Assembly: GCF_964355755.1 (NCBI RefSeq)
Contig: NC_092678.1
Location: forward strand, 829,922-893,921
DNA length: 64,000 nucleotides
Direction of reading: 5' to 3'
Origin: Antedon mediterranea
Taxonomy: Eukaryota; Echinodermata; Crinoidea; Comatulida; Antedonidae
Below, one piece after another: positions 46,701-57,700 of the stretch (position 1 is the first letter of the stretch; each line of letters begins with the position of its first letter). Made by a program: the position numbers and the translations under genes. The notes beneath the pieces are model-generated. The model was not told the DNA's origin. It saw only the letters and a program-made list of their open reading frames with translations, and ran no database searches.

Positions 46701-48732
46701 GCATAGCGTTCCGAGCACCTTTGCTGGAGAAGTGCGCATTGTGATTTTACCAATCACAAACCATTCTTGACTTGAACAACTGCGCGTCGGACGAATATCC
46801 GCGTCGGACGAATATCCGCGTCGGACGAATATCTACATTGGATGAATATCCACATTGGATCAATATCCACATCGGATCAATATCCACATACGTCATAAAA
46901 ATACTGGTTTCTTACCGGCACACTCGACTTTTACAATAGTGTCCGAGTCACATGTACCGTTCGTGTACGCGCAGTTGGTCAGAGTGGACTCAGCGCCCGT
47001 GCATTCTATATTGCGTATGTTGGTGGGATAGTTCGCTCTTGGCACGCCAGAGTAGCTTGTCGCAGTCGTGTTGAACAGTTGACTGCAAACGATACTGGCT
47101 GCTGTCATGTTGAAGCCTTTAATACACACTCCAGTCCAATCACCATTCTGTAAAACGTCTACGATTCCACTCATGCTGTCCGTGTTTTCATTATCGGAAC
47201 GAAGGCGAATGTCTGAAATCAAAATATTTAACACATTTACTTGTTGGGAACACAGATTTGGCTGTTTTGCGTTGGAAGACAACAACTATACTATCGTTAA
47301 ACTACACGTGGCCTTTTTTCAAGGACATTATGTCGATAAAATTAGTCCCGAACGGCGCCCCGTACACGTCTATATTTTGCAATACACACCTGTACACATG
47401 ACACCTGCATCTTCATTGTGATTACAATTATGGGTTGTCCATCCAAGATGAGTGCAATCATGTAGATTATCTTCCGAGCCAGTGCACTGAACACCATCTA
47501 ACATAATCGGACCTATGCCACTCCCATATGCACCGCAACACCGCGACGCCTTTAGCGTTTTCGGTAAATAGCCGCCAAGTTGGCGACAGACGACCACTGC
47601 GTCGTTGTAGTCCCAACCATCGTCACACACCGTTCCCCATTCGCCACTGTGATACACCTCAACACGGCCTTCTAGAGGGTTAGGCCCATCAACCAGTCGA
47701 ACTGGAAGACCTACATATGAAACAATATAAACGCATTTTCAACTGAAACTAATAGAAAACTGAAAACCGATCCTATTTAGTCAAGTTTGGTCCCTACTTT
47801 TTGACGCAACGTAAGGATGTAGGCGCATAGCAAGTAATTTTACCAATCACGGCGGCGCAATGAACATCCGAACCGTCGCTTGCGATTGGTCAACTCACTT
47901 GCGTCGCGCCTACGTTATTGCGTTAAGTTTTAAGTTTTAATTGTACAATATTCCGCCGTACCACGCCGAGAATGTTAAAGAGTCGCTATCCAATCGAGTT
48001 CGAACAATACCATGAAAGCCCCAGTGGTCTAATGGTTAGGACATCTGCGGTCCGAGTTCGAGTCTCGGTTGGGGCGACTTTTTCTCATTCTCACAGATTT
48101 CTTCATCTTTATCGTTTCAAATTAATTAATTACATTTCAGTATATCACCGGGCGGTTTAGAATTAATGTTCTTTGCCTGATGTGTTTATATATATATATA
48201 TTGTTATATTTCTTTTATTCCTGTCCACCCAGGCAGCACTTGCCAACTCTTATGCTATGACTTTATCCAAATTCCCTCACTTGCACTGATGAAGGGCTAG
48301 TGTTGCCCGAAAGCTCTGCTAACTTTTCTAGCTGTTTTGACTTTATCGTTTTGATTTAGATTTTTGCTTTTTTTTGTATCTCCATTGAGATCCAGCCACT
48401 GACACCCACAGCATTGTCATTTTTTTCAGTAATTTGCCTTTGGATTTATATATATATATTGTATATATAAACAAATCAGGCAAAGAACAGTAATTCTAAA
48501 CCGCCCGGTGATATACTGAAATTTAATTAATTAATTTTATACGATAAAGATGAGGAAATCTGTGACTCGAACTCGGACCGCCTGCTTGATATGCAGATGT
48601 CCTAACCATTAGACCACTGGGGCTTTCATGGTATTGTTCGAACTCGATTGGATAGCGACTCTTTAACATTCTCGGCGTGGTACCGCGGAACAGGCACTAG
48701 TCCTCAGTTGTACGCACGCGTAATAGAGATCA

Positions 48733-48765
<33 letters not shown>

Positions 48766-51700
48766 CGTACGATATTTAATTTAATAAATGTGAGTGTTTA
48801 TCATAATCCTACATTAATGTAATAGTATCAACATTGTACCTCGTTCACATTCAATCATGATATCTTGATCGTGTGAACAGGAGGTAAATCCTCCCCATTG
48901 ATCGTGCTTGCAGTCATCCAGCGTTCCTTCCGTTCCGTTACAACCTAAATTTGACACCAGGATCGGTCCGTCAGATTTTGGCGGGATTTCGTCACTTCGT
49001 AAAGTGATTCGTTTGACATTGTAACCACCCATCATACTGCAGATTACACGCGCGTCGTTTATGTCGTATCCACGGTTACAGATCGTTCCCCATTCGTTGT
49101 TATGGAACACTTCCACGCGCCCGATTAGTTCAGTTGCTCCGCCCACGATACGAATTGGTCCTATTTGTAAAAAGAAAAAAAAACACACATTTTAAAATGG
49201 AAAGAGTAAATGAAATTCGAAGCTTTTCAGTTCGCCGATACAATTACAAACAACTCATGGCGCATTACGCAATACGCAGTATAAATACTGTGTTATCAAT
49301 CTTTAAGACAGTGTTTGTACTGGGCCACCTTCGAAAATGAGATCGATGTCATGTAAACAACAAGAGTGGAAATTAGAGGTGTTTAATTTTAGTGATTTAG
49401 GAAAAACCAGATTGGTAAAAAGTAATTTAATAAACAAATAAACAAAATGTTTACGTTTGCATATGACGCCGACATCTTCTTCATGGCGACAGTTATGCTT
49501 TCCCCATCCATTGTGACGACATAGCTCTATGGAATCTTCTGTGCCTAAACACGCCAGGTCATCCAGTATGATATTGCCACTACCGGGACCAAAGCTCTTG
49601 CAACACTGGCTAGAATCCGTTCCTTGGTAGCCTAGCATTGTACAGATTACTTTGGCATCAGTGATACCAAAGCTATCGTCACAAATAGTGCCCCATTCAC
49701 CGTCGTGGAATATTTCAACTCGACCCTCTAGTGCGTTATTTCCGTTAGCTAGACGCACAAGTAATTCTTCGTTTCCTGTAAAACAATCAAACACAACCTG
49801 ATCTAAATTGCTATTTGTTGAGAAACATAAATCTGCTAGTTCCATACTGGGTTTCTTATTAAAGTAATCGGACACTTTCTAGTGAAAATAAAAATCGTAC
49901 AAGGAAAGCAAGAATTTATACACGCTTTTTGATTGGTGGTAAAAACCAATCATCCGCGCAAACATTCGACGTGTGTGTGATTGCGCGTTGCGCATACGTC
50001 GTTGTGTTGCGCTCGTCCAAGTGGGAAAACGGCGTAAAACGTTGAACAATTAGAATTGGTTTTTAGCAGCATGGTCTTTTATATTTCTGTTTCGTATTTT
50101 AAATAAATCAAATATGATGCATTAAAATAAAGCACGTACCACAATATTCGCCGGGAGCTCCAATATCACATATTTCATACCTAGCATCAGGGTCTGTGGT
50201 ATAACACCACGCATTGGTATACTGATCTGGGTTACGGCAGAAATTGTGATCTCCCAGGCCCCCGTTAGGATAGCGTTCAGGCGTCCTTTCGTGCTGGTGA
50301 GGGTACTGTGACGTCCATCTCTGACACGTCTTACCGGTGATTGTGGTATTTACCGAGCCTCGGTAGTCTGATCCATCGTGCCTATTAGAACATTCTGATG
50401 ATAACAAAAACAAGTAGTGATCATTAATTATTGTGTATTTAAAAAAAAAATATATATATTTATATATATAATATTATTTCTACTACTTTAATTAATATTT
50501 AATTATTGTTTATTGTATTTGATACATTTATTAGTGTATTTTATACTGGTGAAACCAGGCTTAAACCTCTATATTGAGCTTATTTGGTCTATTAGTGTAC
50601 TTTGTGTACTGGTGAAACCAGGCTTAAACCTCTATATTGAGCTTATTTGGTCTATTGATGTATTTTGTACTGGTGAAACCAGGCTTTAAGCTCTATATTG
50701 AGCTTATTTGGTCTTTTCCAGGCTTTGCATTTTTTATTTAATACCTTGAATTATTTTGTAAAACTATTAAGTTTGATGCATTGTGAAATAAAAACGAACG
50801 AACGAACGAACGAATTTATATGTCATTTAAGTTCGTCTGTATGTCAGTTTGAAGCAAGCACTATTCTACGCCTATCTCTATGGTCTATACATACCTCCAC
50901 AGCCTAGAAGTTCAAATCGGAGACTAATTTGTCCCCTCCACGTCATCGAATTCATTCGAATAAATCTTCCCATTACCGGTTTATTAAAGTAGTTTGTTAC
51001 AACAGAATTATCGTCCGTATTTCCTACAAATACCTACAAAATAAATAAAACGCCGCTGATGAATGAAGATAGGTTTTTGGTATGACTGATTACAAATAGT
51101 AGGGAGACTATGATTTGCGACGACCGACTCAGTCGTCGATGACATAGGAGCAGGTTAGTTTATGTCAACTGATGTGACGTCGGCTGGACAAAAAAACCAT
51201 CACAACTTTGTCGAGGTATAGAGGAAAACCTCTTCGCATGAGCACAATGAATTAGGTCGTCGCAAATCAAGAGCTTCCTACTCTAGAGTCTTAACACAAT
51301 AAGTGAAGAGAATGATGTTTAAAATACCAGATAAATACAAATACTTATTCAACACAGAACCTGTCAAACAAAGTTGTCACTACTCACCATACTGGTACTG
51401 GATTTGCGCACATCAGCCCAAGTGTTTCCATCTTGGCTATACTGTAACCGGAATTGTCGAACGTATTCGCCAGAACGGTTTCTGCCCTGTGTTTGTATGC
51501 CAGACACAATGTGAGGCACTCTTAGATCTACCTTGATCCATTGCATACTGGTTGAGAAAACTGGTTTCCAGGCAACGCCACTACCGCCAGGTACGTCTAA
51601 ATTCAGTCGTGCTTTTGAGGGCGCGTATAACGGAGAGGCAAACGATGACGCACTTATTCGAATATCATCAATATTTCTATTTTCCATTCCTAGAGGATCT

Positions 51701-54700
51701 CTACAATCTATAAATAGATCAAGTTTATCCACAATTATTAAGGTTATTTCACACATGTACAGTGTCATTTTGTTATGCTTAGCTAGGCTGGTCTGGTGTA
51801 ATCAGGAGAGATATTTATTTCACTCTTCCCTGGTATAATATCATTTACTTACTTAATTACTTAATACTTACGTTCACTAATGTCGGTGGAAGGTGTCGGA
51901 ATAAACCCACCAGTAGTGGGCACGGTTGCGTTCACTTCTATACCATCTAAAAAAACACACATAATATTGTTTGTGAGTGGTGACAATAGAACCAGATTGA
52001 TTAGTTACCTCGGTTATGTGCACATAATAATATATTAAGAATAATTTGAACATTAAAAATATCAATGCACTAAACAATGGCTGGTTTGTGGGGAGATAGA
52101 CTTCAACTGTACGGTTCACATAATTTATTTTGTTGACAAAAGTAAGAATGCACCGAACGGCGCCCCGTACAACTGACCTGAAGTATCGCACACAACTCCT
52201 GCGTCTTCGTGGTGGCCGCAGTTGTGATCTCCCCAATCAGGGTGTCGACACTCATCTAGACGAGATTCTGCTCCAGTACACAAAAGGTTGTCTAAATGTA
52301 TCGCGCCTGTTCCTTGGCCAAACTTCCTTACTGGTGTGTCCTGATTGGCTCCGCGGTATCCCAGTTGCCGGCAGACGACATTAGCCTCTTCTGTGCCGAA
52401 GTCATCATCACACACGGTGCCCCATGTTCCAGAGTAGAAGATTTCCAAACGTCCCTCCCCTTCGTTAACTCCGTCTTTTAGACGAATGTTTCCAGATTCT
52501 ATAAAATATAGAGAAATTGATATCACGTATCTTAAAAACACGGTATGCTTTCGTAAGATAACTGTATGATAATGTAGCACAACAAAATGGCTGGCTCAAA
52601 TATGGCTCAATTAATTAAGTTTAAAAAAACTGCATATATACCTCTACATTGTATTGTAGCAACCCGTCCACTAGTACATGTAAAATTACCCCATGATGCA
52701 ACGGTGCAATTCGCTAGAATGGTCTCATTTCCCGAACACTTCAATCCTTTCATAAAAACGGCAGATTCCTGAGGAACACTTCCGTATTGAGCCGGCTCTG
52801 TCATGTGCAGTTGATAGCAGAACACCTTGGCAGCATTTTCATCGAAATCTTCAAAGCAGATATTTCCCCACTGGCCTTCGTGCAAAGTTTCGATCACTCC
52901 GTCCCAGTCAGAAGTAAGGTTCCCTTGAGAGATTCGAATGTCTACAAGGTAAAAGGTAGATAATAAAGAATAACAATAACAATTCTATGTGTATTATATT
53001 TTATATCATACAAACTAACTATACCTGTGTATTCTACGCCAGAATTACGTCAAGACTGCAAGCTGTCACTTGATAATATCTAACCGACAATTGCAAGTCA
53101 GCTAGATACAATCTATGTGTATTATATTTTATATCATACAAACTAACTATATCTGTGCATTCTACGCCAGAATTACGTCAAGACTGCAAGCTGTCACTTG
53201 ATAATATCTAACCGACAATTGCAAGTCAGCTAGATACAATCTATGTGTATTATATTTTATATCATACAAACTAACTATATCTGTGCATTCTACGCCAGAA
53301 TTACGTCAAGACTGCAAGCTGTCACTTGATAATATCTAACCGACAATTGCAAGTCAGCTAGATACAATCTATGTGTATTATATTTTATATCATACAAACT
53401 AACTATATCTGTGCATTCTACGCCAGAATTACGTCAAGACTGCAAGCTGTCACTTGATAATACCTAACCGACAATTGCAAGTCAGCTAGATACAATCTAT
53501 GTGTATTATATTTTATATCATACAAGCTAACTATACCTGTGTATTCTACGCCAGAATTACGTCAAGACTACAAGCGGTCACTTAATAATATCTAACCGAC
53601 AATTGAAAGTCAGCTAGATACAATTATATGTGTATTAAATATTATATCATAAAAGCTTACTATACCTGTGCATTCTACGCCAGAATCCTCATGATGCCCA
53701 CAGTTATGAGTTCCCCAACCACTGTGAACACAATCTTCGATTCGGTTTTCCACTCCCGTGCAACTGAGGTTGTCCAGATGAATTACTCCTGTTCCTGTCC
53801 CGTAAACGGCGCAGCATTTTGCTGAATTACTTTGTTTGACTGCATAGTTACCAAGATGGCGACATGCAACAACTGCATCGAAAAAGTCCCATCCGTCGTC
53901 GCAGATTGTGCCCCACTGTCCGTTATAAAACAGCTCTACTCGGCCTTCTAAATGGTTGTTGCCATTCACCAGTCGGATCTTAGTAGCACCTAAAAATACA
54001 AACAACGTATTGTTGTTGTCGGAATCTTTATAATTGTTGTTTATGATGTGGATTACTGATATGAGAGTCTATAAATAATAAATATTATTTCAACAAGAAT
54101 ATAGGTGAATCAATCCAGTTAATTTGACTTGACCGTTTTGCTTAAACATATGTTGTTTGTTTTTAATTATTCTATAAATGTTTAACCTAAAAACATGTTT
54201 AAAATGTCATTACCTACGCACTCTACAGCTGCGATCTTATTCGACGGGCACGTTGATTGCCAGGGGCCATGTGGGCAATCGGTAAACATAGCCTCATCAC
54301 CATTGCACGCCATGTTAGTAGTAATAACCTCTCCACCAAAATCATCAAGATCTAACTCAAAGGCTCGAACGGCACTTGTGTTGAAGAGCTGCCGACAGAT
54401 AACAGACGCGTCGTTTATGTCCCAGCCATCTGCGCATATCTTACCCCACGTACGGTTGTTAACGATCTCTATGTAGCCCTCTGATGCTGAAGCAAACGTA
54501 GAGCCCACAACTCGAACATCTGTCATATAACAATTAAATATGTGTTTGTTATACAAACACAGTAATACAAAAAATAAGGCAATTGTATGGCATTCATCCT
54601 CAATTGATGAAATTCGGATTAGGCCCTCTACGTACCCACGAAAGCTACAGTGCAGCTCCCAACATCACAAACGATTGAGGACGTAACGCAAGGACTTAAC

Positions 54701-57700
54701 CGCAACGCAAGTAATTTTCCCAATAATGACGCGATGAATCATTATTGGTCAAAATGCTTGCGGCGCGCTTACGTCAACGCGCATGCGTTGCTTCCTAGGG
54801 AACAACCAAACTTAAAATAGCAAAGGCAACTATTCTGAGAGATATTTTTTTAATTGTTTGAAACCTGTTACGTACCTGTACACACGACTCCTGCATCCTC
54901 ATTATGGTTACAATTATGGTTTTTAAATCCGTTATGACGACATTCGTCCAACTTGTTCTCAAAGCCTGTACACTGTACATTATCAAGGAATACTTCACCA
55001 ATTCCAGGCCCGTATGCCCCGCAACATTTGGCAGAATTACTGGAACGTGTCGCGTAATTACCAAGCTGGCGGCAAATAACCGCCGCTTCGTTGGAGTCGA
55101 ACGAGTCGTCGCAAACGGTACCCCATTCGCCGTCGTTAAACAACTCTACACGTCCTTCTAGCTTATTTTTTCCATCCGCCAGACGGACATTAAAAGCTGT
55201 GTAAACAATTAAAGTAGGCTATTAGTGTTTTGTTTAAAACCAGTAATACAAAAAAGGAATATGACAGTTCTAATAACAATTTTGTATTTTGCAAAAAAAA
55301 TCAGCAAGGAGGTATAATACAAGGTATGAATGTTATATGATGAAACTCGCTATGTCGAAATAGATTTATGAATTAATTACTGTAAGGTCGAATTATGATT
55401 TTGAAAGTATCTGTGAGCGGGGTTGTTTTTGGCATTACGAGGCAATAGTACTATATTATTGTTCGTTTCACTTTCTCTAAGGTTGTGTTCGTAAAATCTA
55501 AATAACGCAATGCTATATCAATATATAACATTGAATTTGATTTCCAATCGTTTTACGCAGGTAACAGTAGTAATTATAAGATTAAATACGATTTGACGCG
55601 TTCAAACATAGATAATAACGGTAAATGTTATTTAGGCCTACGCACGCGCCGATATGATGAGCCCAAACATTGATAACAATGATACATTATATTTACGCGC
55701 GCGTCGATATGATGAGTTCCACCATGGATAACAATGGTACATTTTATTTACGCGCGTGTCGACATGATGAGACCAAATATTGATAATAAAGGTACAATGT
55801 ATTTATGCGCGTGTAAACTCGTCACTGAAGATATCAGCATGTAATAAAATTGCATTGTGATTTTGACCTTAAGTGCCCGGAACAAAGTCACGCTAGCATG
55901 TAATTGAGATCCTATATATCCTCTACTTAATATCAATAAAATGAAAACCTTTGGCAATTGAGGAAACGTTGTAAAGCAAGGGATGTCGCTATAACATATC
56001 CCTAAAATACAGCTAGTGTTCCTTTGCACAACAGTGTGTACTTAAACACGTTGTTAAGTAACAATAGGTGTGTTTATGTTAGCATAGGCAAGGAAATACT
56101 TGTATTAACAGTCTCCTATTTATTTAAATAAACTTCCACACATAGAGATGAACACTTTCTATCGCATATGTAGTTTTATACATACATCCTGACCAAGGCA
56201 TAGTGTTTTCGCAACTTTCTTTCTGGCTGTTTAACTTCACCATTTTGATTCAGGTTTTTGCTTGTTTGAAATTCACAACATTGCTATTTTTCAGTAATGT
56301 ATCAATATGTGTATGATAATTTGAGTTTTGTTTAGCTTTTTATTTCGACTGAACCACAGTTCAGTTTCGGTAATTTTCTTCTTTTTCCAAATTTATGACT
56401 TACATTAACGAATGTTCATAATAATTTTATTATGATGTTTATTTTAGATTATTTATTTTAGAATATAAAAATCTATAGAAAATAACTAAGCTTCATAACT
56501 TAATTCTAACGTTCTATTTTTAGCTATCGTAAAAGTGGAACACCATTGCTACAATGTTGCAACTACTTTCGATAAATCGGTTTCCGATTTAATAATCTAA
56601 AGGAGGACAATTCATTGACTAAAGGTTATCATTAGGGACAATAAGTAATCTATAAGACATCCCTTTGGTAGTTGGACGTGAGAAGAAACAACAAATCATT
56701 TATTTTATACAAATCGCCGAGCTAGATGTGAACACATGTTCAATTCATTTCAAAATTAACATTTATTTCCAAAATGATAGCGTCACCAATAAAGAAAAGA
56801 CTTGTGTCAGGAACGCCAACACAAAAGACTTGTGTCAGGGACGCCAACACAAAACATTCAAAAGCAAACGAAACATATATATACAAAACACAGAAATGAA
56901 AATAACATCAACATTATTCACACTAAAGCTTGCTTATTTATACCATTTGGATGCAACGCAAGGAGGTAAACGCGCCGTAAGTATTTTGACCATTCACGAC
57001 GCGATACGTCATGAGCATTGTCGCCTGTGATTGGTAGATTCACTTGCGTCGCGCCTACGTTGTTGCGTTGCGTTCAGACTGTGGGCTAATGGAAATATTC
57101 ACATTTTCTTACAATTAATTAAACATTCTCCTCCAAGTGAAATACCACTTAAGGGTATCCTAAAATATGGAATAAATGGTATTTAATGAAACATCTGACG
57201 TCAGTAAGTGCGGTACTTGAACTGAGAAGAGTTCTATTCTATTGTAACAACCGTTTTGTGTAAAAGTAAAAATAATGCTCATTTTAGAACGAGATTAAGT
57301 TGTAGAAAATCATACCGCAATAGGTTTTAACAAAATAAAATTAATTTATTATATCTGTAGCTTGAAAACCCAATACAATAATTACTATTTCTTTTATTTA
57401 ATTAGGTTTAAAACAGAAGCAAAATGTAATATAATAAACATTATAAACCAACTGGGTTTTTGTGATATTCCGCGGAAGCAGGGTGTGTCGAATATGGCAA
57501 AAATACCCACGGGACGCATTGCTCGTGTCCTTGAAAAAGCTGCTATATATTAAACAATTTCAAAGATAATTTTGTTTATATCACTACGAATTTAATATTT
57601 TGTTGTATTTGTTGAGCGGAAATTAAGACACCTTAAAACAATACGAGGAAGTAAGTAGCAAGATCTTGACATACAATCATAATTTATTTAAAAAAAATAG

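Larger units (their letters stand above)
47951..48690. mobile_element. Large inverted repeat with tRNA-Glu-like arms around a retroelement tail
   Basis: Arms of about 235-265 bp (47951-48215 and 48455-48690) share TTCCGC, TACCACGCCGAGAATG, a tRNA-like block and ATCACCGGGCGGTTTAGAAT in opposite orientation. The centre holds the retroelement tail repeat. It lies between SRCR7 and SRCR8 exons. Confidence 0.7.

Noticed and set aside
48018-48623. Functional tRNA-Glu genes
   Set aside because: One copy lacks the anticodon arm and the other lacks the 3' acceptor strand and has an altered anticodon. Both sit in an inverted repeat element.
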